From NCBI GenBank assembly GCA_025200525.1, contig CM045762.1, positions 74,583,217-74,647,216 of the forward strand: a DNA stretch of 64,000 bases, written 5' to 3'. The notes under the pieces were generated by a model. That model was given only the letters and a program-made list of their open reading frames with translations. It did no database searches and was not told where the DNA came from. This document shows positions 33,549 through 44,993 of the stretch, piece after piece. Origin of the DNA: Camellia lanceoleosa. Its lineage: Eukaryota > Streptophyta > Magnoliopsida > Ericales > Theaceae. The stretch's first letter is position 1; each line of letters begins with the position of its first letter. The position numbers and the translations under genes are program-made.

Positions 33549-34775
33549 ATGCAGTGCTTAGCTGGCCCATCCTCGAAGGCCAGCAGAAAAATCAAATTGC
33601 AATCTATGCAATACATCATATATGGTAATGCTCTCTACAAAAGGGGGGGAGATGGTTTATTGCTGGAATGCTTAGGCTCAAAAGAAGCATTGACAGCTAT
33701 GGCTGAGGTTCATAAAGGCATTTGTGGTGCTCATCAACTTGGTGTGAAGATGAGGTGGTTGTTTCGAAGGCATTCCTACTATTGGCCAACTATCCTTAAA
33801 GACTGCATAGAATATGCAAGAGGTTGCCAGGCATGTCAAAAGCATGGCACGATCAGGCATGTGCCCATAACTGACCTACATGCAGTAGTAAAGCCTTGGC
33901 CATTTAGAGAATGGGCCATGGATATGATGGGGAAAATAAACCCACCTTCTTCGAAGCATCATTGTTTCATCTTAGTGGCCACTGATTACTTCACTAAATG
34001 GGTCGAAGCTAAGCCTTACAAGGCTGTAGACCAAACTGAGGTTATTGGATTCATTAAGGATTTAATCCACAGATTTGGTATCCCACAGACTATAACAGTT
34101 GATAATGGGACTGTATTTGATGAGAAAATGGCAAAGTCTTTTGTGGCAGAGTTTGGAATTAGCCTTGTTAATTCCACTCCCTATTATGCACAAGCCAATG
34201 GTAAAGCTGAATCATCCAATAAGTCCTTGAAAAAGGGAACACAAAAAGTTGTGGAGGACAATCCTAGGGATTGGCATAATTTGTTGTTGGATGTATTGTG
34301 GGCTTATAGAACTTCCCCAAGGTCAAGCACATGAGTCACTCCTTATGCTTTAGTATATGGGCATGATGCAGTGTTACCTGTGGAAATTAATGTTAAGTCC
34401 TTGAGGGTAAAATACCAGGACCAGTTAAATACTGAGCAATACCATCAGAGTATGTGCTTGGAATTAGAAAGCATAGATGAAGCTAGAATTCTGGCATTGA
34501 ATAGCATTCTTTTCCAAAAGAAGAAAGCAGCCAAAAGCTATAATACAAAAGTCAAACACATTGGCTTTGATGAAGGTGATTTGGTGTGGAAAACCATACT
34601 CCTGATAAGGATTAAAAGCCACAAGTTTGGCAAATGGTCACCTAATTGGGAGGGACCATACTAAGTCCATAGAGTCCTTCCTTTTGGAGCTTACCATTTG
34701 AAAATTTTGAATGGATATGTACATCCTAAAAAGATTAATGACAGGTATTTGAAGCCTTCTTTTCCAACTATATAG
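33549..34775 (+). pseudogene. Integrase of Tat pol
   Basis: Integrase inserts the cDNA into chromosomes. The zinc-binding H-H-C-C is intact (His55, His62, Cys93, Cys96 of the 33549 frame). The core has Asp125 (W-A-M-D-M-M-G), Asp185 (T-V-D-N-G-T) and Glu221 (N-G-K-A-E-S-S-N-K), with 35 residues between the last two, a perfect D,D(35)E. A TGA at 34332-34334 and a TAA at 34662-34664 interrupt the frame in the core end and the C-terminal domain. The same phase then runs to a stop at 34775. No chromodomain is seen, as expected for Tat. It is the best preserved catalytic domain of the element. Confidence 0.9.
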
Positions 34776-35040
34776 GAAGCACAAGGAGTAAAATAAGTAC
34801 CAAGTACAAGAACACACAAAAGTACTCAAAGGATAAATGAGAATTTGTCTTTCATAAAGATTTGAGTACATTTTGCCATAAATTGGCCCAAAAATCATTA
34901 CAATGTCTTAATTGTTCATTTACAACAGATTTCCTATTGTTAAATGATGAAAACAGCTGAATAGCTGCATTCATTTCTTCCTTTCGATCGGCCAATCCTT
35001 GGTTGGTGATTTGCAGTTTGGTGTCAGTTCGGATTAAGGC
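34776..35040. other. Tail-to-tail spacer between pol and the antisense gene
   Basis: About 265 bp in which the plus-strand pol stop and the minus-strand PMD gene stop converge. No terminator or poly-A signal is asserted. Confidence 0.6.
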
Positions 35041-38000
35041 CTAGTTCACTGCAGATAACTCCTCTTCAAGTTGAGCTTTCCTCTCCAGTAGTTGAGTTTG
35101 AAAATAGGAGGCAGAGGAATGTTGTTCCTGTAGCCCTAAGACTTCAGCATGTACTGTGGAAACAAAGCTTTGGTCTCTCACTAATTTCTCCTCTGCAGCC
35201 TTGGCAGCATGGAAAATGTTGATGTAGAAGTCGATGGTAGCTGATGCCTCGGATAGATGACTCGAGACATTCATGCCAGACTGCTCAGCAACTTTGCAGC
35301 ACTGAAGGAACCTATTTCTTATTATAGTCTTTTGTAAAGCCTCAAAAGAGATCCTTGAAAAAGAGATTAATAGTTCCAGGCAGGTGTCTAAGTCCATTAG
35401 AGGTGCAGAAGGCTTGCTATTGGAGGAAGAGGAGCTTTCAAGAATTTCTAGCAAGGAGTTAGCCAAGACTAATGGCTCAGCGTCATCATTGGCTATTGGA
35501 GAGGTAGAGGGTATATCGAAGAGACTGGCTAGTCTTACTTCGAAGATATCTATCTCATCCGTAGACATGAGGGGCGCAGAGAGAGTTGTGGTGGAAGGCA
35601 CAGAGGACTGCATAGGGATAGGAGAAATGAGTGGAGCATCTTCAGCAGTCTCTATGGTCCTAGCCACCAATAGGTCAAGGGAAGAGAGGCTGGAACAAGG
35701 CAGAGGTAATAAACCATGGGTTGGAGAATTGCCAGCACCCTTTATAGGAGAATCAACTGCCACCAAAGATAGAGTAGCAGGAGGAATTTCCTTGGAAGAA
35801 GAAGGAAGAGCAAGGTTCGAAAGAGAACCGAAGTGAGGTGGGTCAAAAGTCAGATGGGGAAGATATGGAGTCAAACCAAAAGAAAGAAATCTAGGAATGC
35901 TTGGTCTCAATGAGGATATATCAAATGCAGGCTTGGGAAGTGGAAGGATGATTTGAATAGTCCTCACATTCTGCAGCTGATCAACTTCAACCAAAACTGA
36001 GGGAGTCCTCATTGGAAGAATAGGCTCAGTAGTTGTTGCTGCAAAAGAAAGAAATGTAAAGTAATGTCAAATTTCAATACCAAAATTTGACAAGAAAAAA
36101 CAGCTGAAGCATAAAAGAAATTACTTGTTTCAGAAGTGTTGGCAATGATAGGAGAGCTACGAAGGGAGTAATGTTCGGCAGTTTGTTGCCTTCTTGCAGT
36201 TTCCCTTTGTAATGCATCAGCAGCAGCAGCAGCTTCATCTCTCAGAAATTGTTGCTGCCGTCTCTTCTGAGCTCTCTCAAAAACGATTATGGCCTTAGAG
36301 TGTTCTTGCTCTACTGCCTTAGCAGCTGCCTCATATACAGGATCCTCGACAAAATCAGAAGGAGAGACAATCATCTTTCTTTTCTTTTTTCTCTGTATTG
36401 GTATTTTCTGCTCCTTCTCAATTTCCTTCTTAACCTCTTCAATCTGGGATCCGGATTCCTTAGAAGTGAGCTCATCTTCTACTTCTATCTCATCTTGAAC
36501 CAAGTCAAAAGAAGGGATGGTCACTCTTTTCCTTCTTTTCAGGGGTGACTCTTGCTCTTGAGTTTCTTCTTCTTCTTCTTCTTCTTCTTCTTCTTCTTCT
36601 TCTGCTTGAACCTCAGGTACCTCCTTTTCAAGCTCAAGTAAAAGCCTTCTTTTCTTTTGTTACCATTTGTTTTTGAGAAGATTTAGAGCCTGGGTTTTCT
36701 GAGGAGAATCTCCTTATGAGGCACCCGCAAGACTGTGTAGTAGCAAGCACAGGAACTAAAGTCACAGGGGCAATGAAAGAAGTAACAACTCCAGCTCCTT
36801 TGGGCTTGGGCACATCCAACACCATCAGTAGGTCTTGAGAAGAAATGGCCAGGTATACTTCCATATTGGTCACCCACCAGTTGTGGTACCTCTTCAACAT
36901 GTTACCTTGAGGAAGAAAATGGGTGTACTCAAAATCGATCAAGTCCTGTATAAACTTAGAAGTTGCCTCTTCTAGTCTGGACCGTCGAACTTTCAAATCC
37001 CTGGTGGTAAGACTTATATTGGTGTTACTGCAGAAGGGTATTGGGACCCCTTGTGAGAAGCCAAGTTGTCTAGCAAATTGAGCAGGACAATAGGGCTCAG
37101 CAATGAATTTGTAAGCTCTGGGGTTCAAGGTTCCAATGAATAATTCTCTAGGGATTAAAATAGAGGCCCATATGTCTTTATGAGCAGGTGAAGCACAGGG
37201 CCTATCACTCAAGAAATTCTTCAACCAAGATAGGCCAATGTTAATGGGTTCGAAGGGACGGAATCGATAGGAAGGAAGAAAAGCTGGAAGTTGGTGGACG
37301 AAAGAGAAGTAAAAAGCAAAAGTAGAAGGATAAAGTGAAGCATTGGCTATCCTCATGCCTTGAGTAGGAGGGTTTGGTTCAAAGAATTTAAGGCATTTTG
37401 ATTGTAACTCAATGAAATAAGCAAAAAGCCAAAGCTGAAGAATCCAAAATGGCCCCCTTGATTGGCATCTAAGGGTTTCTCACAGAAAAGAGAACATGCT
37501 CTATATACGTGACCTAGAACGTATGGAGCTAAAGCCACCCTCTTCTGTAAAAATAAGGGCTTTGGCAAGAGGGGAAAATTCGGGCATGATTCTTTGAGAA
37601 GAGGTGCAGAAAAGGAACTTGCGAAGCCAATATAATAAGAAAGAAAAGAATTCCCTATCAGTCACAGGACCCTCCCTTCTATTCTCAACCTTGACAAACT
37701 CACTGTAGGATGAGTTAAGAGAAGGGAGGGAAAAAGGGACTACTAGGTCAAGATAATCTGGTCCAATGGGGGCTCCAATGGGAGATAATCCTAATAGATG
37801 GAAAATGTCAAGAACAGTAGAGGCCATCATCCCACATCTAAATTGGAAGAAATTAAAAATAGAATTCCAAAAGCACAGGGCAGCAAGAATTAAGAAGGGA
37901 TCCTCTGAGATAGTTAACCTGGATAATCGAAGGGCATCGAGAAGGCAGAGTTCTTGAAGGTCCAGAGTCCTATCAGGGACAACCCGATTATACCATTCTT

Positions 38001-38319
38001 GCCACTCTGGTCTCACTGTGGGCCAACATCGATGGGGGCGATTTGTCCTCCAGTTCCTCCAGTCAAGGCCACCTTCATAAAGGAGACAATGGTCTTCTAG
38101 CCGAGGATATAGAGCTGGAAGCTCAGTAAGAATTTCCTTGAATATAGGCCCAAGCACATAGTCTTGTTGCTCATGACGACGAGAGATGAAGATGCGTCTA
38201 CCGACGGTGCTTTTCTCCCCAGCCTTGTACTTCTCACATTCTACATCAATGATCCTCTTCAGGGTTACAGATGGGCTCGCACGCTCTATGACTGGCACTT
38301 TCAATGAAGAAGAATCCAT
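35041..38319 (-). pseudogene. Antisense plant-mobile-domain (PMD) gene inside the Tat element
   Basis: PMD proteins (MAIN/MAIL family, once labelled aminotransferase-like, PF10536) include nuclear silencing factors and many transposon-borne relatives. The ATG at 38319 (M-D-S-S-S) is preferred over upstream TTG codons. PMD landmarks in order are: W-Q-E-W-Y, L-S-R-L-T-I near 132, C-G-M-M-A-S-T-V-L-D-I-F-H-L-L-G-L near 162-178, L-A-P-Y-V-L-G-H-V-Y-R-A, then after a shift I-L-I-P-R-E-L and E-P-Y-C-P-A-Q-F-A-R-Q-L-G-F-S-Q. A Glu run encoded by (GAA)n (36563-36602), a basic nuclear-type stretch K-R-R-K-R, an Ala/Arg-rich coil and a C-terminal coiled coil follow. One-base frameshifts near 37535, 37455 and 36650 break it. 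An in-phase 86-bp intron (36039-36124) joins the last two frames. Conceptual length is about 1060 codons. Its function in the element is unknown. Confidence 0.85.
36039..36124 (-). other. Predicted intron in the antisense PMD gene
   Basis: On the minus strand it starts GTAATTTC and ends TTCTTTTGCAG, is T-rich, and is 86 bp, a normal plant intron size. Removing it joins the frame ending ...N-T-S-E-T to the one entering M-R-T-P-S in phase (codon split after its first base). Without splicing the first frame runs into a T-rich nonsense tail. Confidence 0.72.
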
Positions 38320-38451
38320 TGGTAGCAAGCAGCAAGGAAGAGGCAAGGAAGAGAGGGTTAACAGAGGAAAAGGGTTTGTGTTTTGAGAAGCAAGTGATTT
38401 CAGAGTATGAAATAAAAAGGGTTTTAAAAACCTTTGTGTTTGGAAGATTTA

Positions 38452-39510
38452 TCGCGTGATTCGTTAAGTACTAAAAGTACAAATACGAAGAGTTTCTTTC
38501 AATATTGATACTTTTGGAGGGAAAAACACATCCTAGACATCGAAGCCAGCTTCGAAGAATAGTATTTGGCTTCGAAACCAGATTTTGGCGCCAAAAGTCA
38601 AATAATAAACGGCTTCGAAAACTAAGAACTAGCTTCGAAGTACATTTTATGCCTGTGGATGTAAGAATGCTCAAGTATTCGTTTACTTCAAAGGGATTAA
38701 GGATCTGTCTTAGGTTTCTCAAGGAAAATAATGTCCTTCAAAGTAGAACTTGAGATCCCTTAAGGATAGGAATTGTTGTTCAAATAATCAAAACCAATAA
38801 TTGGTTTATATATATTAAGGAAAGATTCTCTTTCTAGACTAAAACAGTGCAGCCCTAAAAGGAGCTTTCATATTTTTGAAAGTATGGACTGTTATTCTAA
38901 GGAAAAAATGGTCAATTTAAAGCTGATTGATCATACTGACCATGGCCATATGTTGGTCATGATCGAAATAAACTTCAAGGGATAGGACTGTCGCGTAAAT
39001 TCGTTAAGTACTAAAAGTATGAATACGAAGAGTTTCTTTCAATATTGATACTTTTGCAGAGAAAAACACAGCCCAGATGTTGATGCCAGCTTCGAAGTAA
39101 AATGTTTGGCTTCGAAACCAGGTTTTGGGGCCAAAATATCAAATAACAACGGCTTTGAAACTACCAAGCCGATTTTGGAGCACATTCTATACCTAAAGAT
39201 GTAAGAATATTCAAGTACTTGTTTGCTTCAAAATGATTGAAGACCCGTTTTAGGTTTCTCAATAAAAATAATGTCTTTCGAAGTAAAACTTGAGACCCCT
39301 TAAGGATGGGAATTGGTATTCGAAACATCAAAACCATTAGTTGGTTTATATACATACAAACATAGATTGTCTTTTAAAGAAAAAAAAAAAAAAAAAGCAT
39401 AGATTGTTCTTCAAAGCAAAAATGGTCAATTTTGAGTTGATATATTATACTAACCATGACCCTATGTTGGTTATGATTAAAACAAGCTTTAAGGGGTAAG
39501 ATTGTTAAGC
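38452..39510. repeat. 540-bp tandem duplication upstream of the antisense PMD gene
   Basis: TCGTTAAGTACTAAAAGTA recurs at 38461 and 39001, and about 520 bp after each are alignable. A third, short start appears at about 39507. Each unit has several GCTTCGAA(G/A) palindromes in its first 180 bp and, on the minus strand, a TATATAAACC box (about 38806-38817 and 39340-39351). It is therefore a candidate promoter region for the antisense gene, duplicated as a block. Confidence 0.82.
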
Positions 39511-39822
39511 ACTAATTCTAAATGAAGACCAGCAAAAATTGTTAACTATATTCCATAAATTGGAAAGGTTCATTGTTGGTTCGTTTTAGTGTTTCATTTA
39601 AAATGATTGAGTCCAAATTCGAAGGATAAGACTGTTCAGTTCGAAGCCCTGAATTTGCTTTGCTTTAAAGACAAATAGGGACAAGATCAAACCATACCAA
39701 ATAAAGAAAATGTCTTAATGGTATTAAAGCAAAAGCAATTACATCGAATGGCCCTATTTGGGTACAAACTCAAGCTCATAAAAATACGGAATGGAATAAA
39801 TAACAAGATCATGAAATTTAGT

Positions 39823-41131
39823 CTAACAATGATCAATGAATTTTTGTTCTTTCTTTATTCTATCCTCTATTTCTTCTAACGTTGGCTGCATGAGTTGATG
39901 TGCTCTCACTTCGTAAAAGAGCTCTTCAGCCTTTATTTCAAATGTTGTTTCTCTCACTCTTTGTTCCAATTCGTCTATCTCCAAGTCATCCCAGTACGCA
40001 GAATCTTTATTCTTGAAATCATCGAATTCTTCAATAAAATTCTTTGCTTCGTACTAGGCATGAACTCGAAGGGACGAGAGTTGGTCTAAAGATTGTGTGG
40101 TGGCCATAGAGGTTCGATGCTAGTGGAGAAGCAATGGAAGTTGGTCCAAAAACATGTGAAGCTCTGCTTGGGCGAGGGGATTGAGGACATGACCCCGAGT
40201 CAGAATATCACAACCCCATCGAAAGTTCTTGAGAGGGACTTCATCCTTAAGAACATTGAAAGGCAAGTGAGAGAAAGCCGCGAGCAGAAGTTGAGCTTGC
40301 TTCCGCTTAGCTGGATTAGGGAAGGTGGAGGTTTGTAAGGCAGAAAGACCTTATCCGCGGAGAAGGCAAGCCTCAACCTCTCTATCCAGCAAAGATTTGA
40401 CAGAGGAGAAGGTGTGGATGCTTCTATTTCAGGAGGAGAAGCAAGGGCATAATGAACAAGGGCATTAATATAATCAAGCCAGTCAGAAAAACAAATCTTC
40501 ACCTTCTGGGCTAAGAATGATGGGTTGTACCCTTGTGCCTCTTCTAGTCGTCGGGCGGCGTGCACAATCTTTGTAGGCATGGAGGATGTATACCATGCCA
40601 CAAGCAGATTCTCCTCCAAATTGCGTCGATGGTTAATGGGCACGTAGGGATAGACCACTGAGCTTCGCACATAAGAAGGGAACTCTAAAGGGTCAGTAAA
40701 CTCGATGAAGTGATGGTTGATTCATTCCCTCAAGTCACAGGCCTCAGGTTTTGACCAGCTTGTCTAGCCAGAAGCCCCAGAAGAGGAAGAAGTTTCAGCC
40801 TTATCCCATGCAGAGGATTGTGAAGAAGAACTTCTCATATCCATATTTGCGACTTTCTGAATCAAAGGATTGAGAGCAGGTTATTCGTAGTCCAAGGGTG
40901 AGTCAAAAGAAGAACTTCCCATGTCCATACTTGTAAGTTTCTGAATCGAAGGATTAAGGGCAATGTGTTCGAAGTCCAAGGATTGATAATTTGCAAAGGC
41001 ATCCATGACCTGAATATAGAAGGTGGGTAAAGGTGGCTAATTAATGCATGGAGGTTCTTTCGAGAAAGAACAACACCGTCATATGACTCTTCACGTACTC
41101 GATCAATGGAGGGGAAAATTGATTCGGCCAT
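39823..41131 (-). pseudogene. Second antisense gene of the Tat element, unrecognised product
   Basis: On the minus strand an ATG at 41131 (M-A-E-S-I-F-P-S-I-D-R-V) starts a broken frame ending at 39823. The early part contains two near-copies of a block ending x-M-D-M-(G/R)-S-S-S (about 40830-40990). The middle (40670-40330) is a clean frame with R-R-N-L-E-E-N-L-L-V-A-W-Y and F-S-D-W-L-D-Y-I-N-A-L-V-H-Y-A-L. The end (40110-39823) is very acidic and probably coiled-coil (W-D-D-L-E-I-D-E-L-E-Q-R-V). Stops near 40880, 40770, 40125 and 40055 and a shift near 40310 show it is dead. I do not recognise a family. Its start lies only about 190 bp inside the 3' LTR, and it reads in the same direction as the PMD gene. 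Confidence 0.6.
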
Positions 41132-41308
41132 AAAAAATGTATCAGTCTGTTCGAATACTAAGGTGGTGGGGGTATTCAAAAGATTGAAGGAGAGTTTAAT
41201 GCAGATGATGAATGACAGTTGCATTTATGGAAGAATGCGAAACCCATGCACGTTCTAAGACGTGGGAAAAAGACCTGATCCACTAATATCACCAAGTACT
41301 GGGTATGT

Positions 41309-41323
41309 TAGTGCGGGGGGTAA
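41309..41323 (+). other. Polypurine tract of the Tat element
   Basis: TAGTGCGGGGGGTAA sits directly before the 3' LTR start TGTTGGC. Confidence 0.75.
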
Positions 41324-42068
41324 TGTTGGCTACATATTTTGTGCAAGCCAATTACAATTCGATGTGTGGCAAAATAAGGATAATATAGGAAGACTATTCA
41401 AGTCTTCGATCCTGATCGTACACGTGGCAGTTAGTATTGGTTATAAGAGATCTGAGTAGCAGTGGATCAACAAAGAGATACAAAGTGATGTGGCATCAAC
41501 GGTTATTCACATTTAAATTCAAATTTAGGAGGGAAGCCTAACTGTAAGTAATGGCGTAATGGAGCTAATCGTGAGGCAACATGATCAGCAATCATGGAGG
41601 AGCGGTTCGACGGTTAGAAGTGCAGTTCGATGGTCATCCTCAAGCAGTATAAGAAAGCCCCAGAAAAAGCCCCCAAACTCAGATCCAAAAAATCAGTTTT
41701 ATTCTACTTTACTTAGTTTTCTTACCAGTTTTACATTTCTTATTCTTTACATTCCTGTACTTTAAATTTCTGCACTGCACTTCGTTCATAGGAGTAGTTT
41801 CAAGCAGATTGTCGCTGTAAACCTCTACGAGGCCGAGTTTGGATCATTGTAAGTTTTTCATTCTAATGAAATGCTTCAGTTGTTCTTCATTTGATCGATA
41901 TTTTGCTTAATTCTCCTAAATCAAGCCACCAATAAAAGTCCTCTTCATTGAGGCTGAAAGAACTAAAATACAATCGTCTGATAATTGGTTGGCAATTAAA
42001 TTTTTGTAAGGACTGATTGATCCTTGCTGGCACGCTCGCAATTACAAAAATAACCTTCGAACCCAGCA
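41324..42068 (+). repeat. 3' LTR of the Tat element
   Basis: About 745 bp, collinear with the 5' LTR but with many substitutions, an altered TATA region and a shortened end (...CCCAGCA in place of AAGCCAAAAAGCCAACA). Confidence 0.87.
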
Positions 42069-42245
42069 CATTATCATAGTAGTACTACCATATCGAAATG
42101 AAAGGCAAAAAGCCTACGTACACGGCAAAATAGTAAATGTCAGACGTTCATACCAAAGTTGGTCTTAACAAAAATTAAAAAATAAATAAAGAAAAAAAAT
42201 AACCACAAAAGCATGTCACACTACGCAACTAATTAAACTGAATCA

Positions 42246-42627
42246 GGATCTCCTCCTTACATTTTCTCTTTGCATTTTCTACTTGCAAGTCTATTGGGCC
42301 TACTTTTAGGCCCAATTTTGATAATCCGAACCGTTCATATTTTAAGATTTATTCAGTATATCATACCTGTAAAAAATCAAGTTGATCGAATACCAGAAAG
42401 CATGTGTTCGAAAAACTTGAACTAAAAATTATTTTTTTAAAGAACTTAATAAACAGTATTCCGAACACATGCTTTTTGATATCCGATCAACTTGATTTTT
42501 TACAGGTATGATATACTGAACAAATCTTAAAATATAAACGGTTTAGATTATCAAAATTTGGCCTAAAAATGAGCCCAATGGACTTGCAAGTAGGAAATGC
42601 AAAGAGGAAATGTAAGGAGGGATCCTT
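42246..42627. mobile_element. Foldback element with about 165-bp arms
   Basis: The left arm (GATCTCCTCCTTACATTTTC...GCATGTGTTCG, 42246-42412) pairs almost completely with the right arm (CGAACACATGC...GTAAGGAGGGATCC, 42463-42627) around a 50-bp loop. No coding. Transcription across it would give a long hairpin RNA. Confidence 0.85.
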
Positions 42628-44065
42628 ACTCAATTAAACCAACATCAACTGCCGTCTTTCAGTCTCCGGATTGGGTCACTTACGAATGCTCTGACCAACA
42701 CGTGTACCAATGCAATTGGTGTCTTTTATTGTCCTTTTGATTTCAATATGTATGGTGGACATATTGTTGCATTATGTAACATACAATGATTACGCAGTCC
42801 GGATTGTAAACAACCACCAACAGGAAACACACAATTAACAAATAACACAACATCGCAATAAACAATTAACAAATAACACAATAACAATTAACAAGTAACA
42901 CACATTTTGGCGTTAATGAAAACGTATTACACATGACTTAACAAAAGATAAGCAAATGTGCTTTTCTGGGCACTAATGCGTTACCCCTAATTCATATGGC
43001 ACATATCGATTCCGGTATTGGGGTTTTTTTTCTAAACGGTCGCTAATTTGATGGAATGTGGGGATATTTCCTTAATAATATTGTATCAGATGCCGTTCAC
43101 ATCACGATTCACCACAAAACACAACTCTAAAAATCCCCTACCATGATTTCCTGGATTTTTAGATCAAATCGGATGCGGTCCAATCCGAAACACCCTAAAC
43201 CCAACAGCTTTGATTTCGAAACAATATTGAATATTATATGGTTGCCACAACTGGATATGGTCCAATCCAAAACACCCTAAACCCAACAGCTTTGATTTCC
43301 AAACAATATTGAATATTATGTGGTTGCCACAACTGGGTTAGACGTAGGACACTGCGCACGCCGATTGGAAGTACATGCCTCGCTGTAAAGTAAAGGAATG
43401 TGGACAGACTTCGACCAATGTTGGGGAAACAAGGGTTATTTGAACCTTTTACTAGATGCCCATGGAAAGCAATGGTGTGGATTATGTTCATCATACCATC
43501 AATGTCAAATACGGTGTGGCTTGACCCGAATGAATATGGACCACCAACTTGTTAACGTGGGAACATTTGGACCCAAAAACAAAAAATGATGTGGTGATGT
43601 GGATCGACCCAAACCAACATACCAACACAAAAAAGACTATAGGATGATTTTCCAAACGTGGCAAGCCCATGACATACACAATCTGCATAAATCAACATTA
43701 ATATCATACACTATGTGCAAAAACATAAATCAACCCAAAATGGGACTTCTGGGATTACTATATGACAATTGGGACTGCAAAGTTCACAAGTCATCTATGT
43801 GGGATTTATATGTCAATTCCCTTTTAATTTTTAATATATCTATATAAAGTAGATTTAAAAAGTAAAAAAAAATAAAAAAATTTATTAAAATATAAAAACA
43901 AAGTTATTAAAAATTTTATGATAAGGTATTACACCCAAAAAAATTTTTGCTTGTATTGATCTGTTGATATGTAACAAAATAGTCCAAAGTACTGTCTTGT
44001 ATTATAACGACCCAATCCCAGAAAGGCAAACCCAGCCAAAAGGGAAAAAACTCACGTACTATAGC
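42628..44065. other. Non-coding DNA with small tandem repeats
   Basis: AACAATTAACAAATAACAC-type repeats occupy 42825-42910. An 82-bp tandem duplication lies at 43171-43252 / 43253-43334 (unit starts GGATxxGGTCCAATCC). Otherwise nothing recognisable. Confidence 0.6.
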
Positions 44066-44993
44066 TGTCACGACCCAAACCCGCCCCTAAAGGTTAAAAT
44101 CATGACCGGCCAGTAATCCCAAATTACCTCCGGTCTTAAAGACAAATTTGATAAATAATAATAATAAAGGGGCACTGCGAAAGCAATAGTAAAATATAAA
44201 CATGTCCATCGAGCGGTGCATACATGAAAATCATACAAATGTAAAACTTCAACTCCATAGCATCTTAACACTTACACAACTTGTTCATCCATTACAGGTT
44301 CCAAAATAAAAGGAAGTAAACAAAGAAATACAACAAATTCCATGGATCACAAAGTTGACACACTTGGCTCCGCATGAGACTAAGTTCGCCCCATCACGGA
44401 GGCACTCCAAAATAGCTAACAAAAGGGGTGGACTCCCGAGGTTGCTTATGTTTGATGCTCCATTTACTTACCTAAATATATATAAGGTAAGGGAGTGAGC
44501 TAAAGCCCAATGAGTAATACTAGCATAAAGAAGTTAAATGAATGATGTCTATCATTGTACAAAATCGTATCACATGAGTTCGATTCATAACATAAGTGAT
44601 TACTTGCCATAACACAGTTTACAAATCATATTCATATGTGGTACATACAATAGTACACGATAGGACCATATAAGTCTAACATAGTAACCATATAGGTCCA
44701 TCCATGGGGATCCCCAAGGTCTACATTAGGGATCTTTGTAATGATGGGCCACGGTATTGTATCCCTCAGGCGAGGGCCATATAGCATAGGCCACGATATT
44801 ATTACCACCGGGCGAGGGCCGTAGGCCGTGATATTGATTCCCCCAAGCGAGGGCCATAGGCCATAGTATTGGTACCCCTAGGCAAGGGCTACACTAAGGA
44901 TGCCACTATTACGTTCCCAAAAAGACAATCATTCATTTGTATCAAAATAGCATTTCAAAATAATGATATTGTGGTAAACCAAAACACACTTTA

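Larger units (their letters stand above)
26226..42068 (+). mobile_element. Tat-lineage Ty3/gypsy retrotransposon with two antisense genes
   Basis: The element is flanked by direct LTRs (26226-26989 and 41324-42068). Between them, in order on the plus strand, lie gag, protease, RT, RNase H, a second RNase H of the archaeal type, and integrase. The second RNase H together with the DNG-type protease and the gag C-terminal C-K-W-H-N-S-W-S-H motif places it in the Tat lineage. From 34776 to 41310 the strand switches: a PMD gene and an unknown gene both read from the 3' LTR side toward pol. Every frame carries stops or shifts and the LTRs have visibly diverged, so it is an old dead copy. A clear target duplication was not found because the 3' LTR end is altered. 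Confidence 0.9.

Noticed and set aside
35384..35836. Plus-strand 150-codon frame inside the Tat element
   Set aside because: It lies exactly opposite the PMD gene's second exon and has no similarity of its own; shadow frame.
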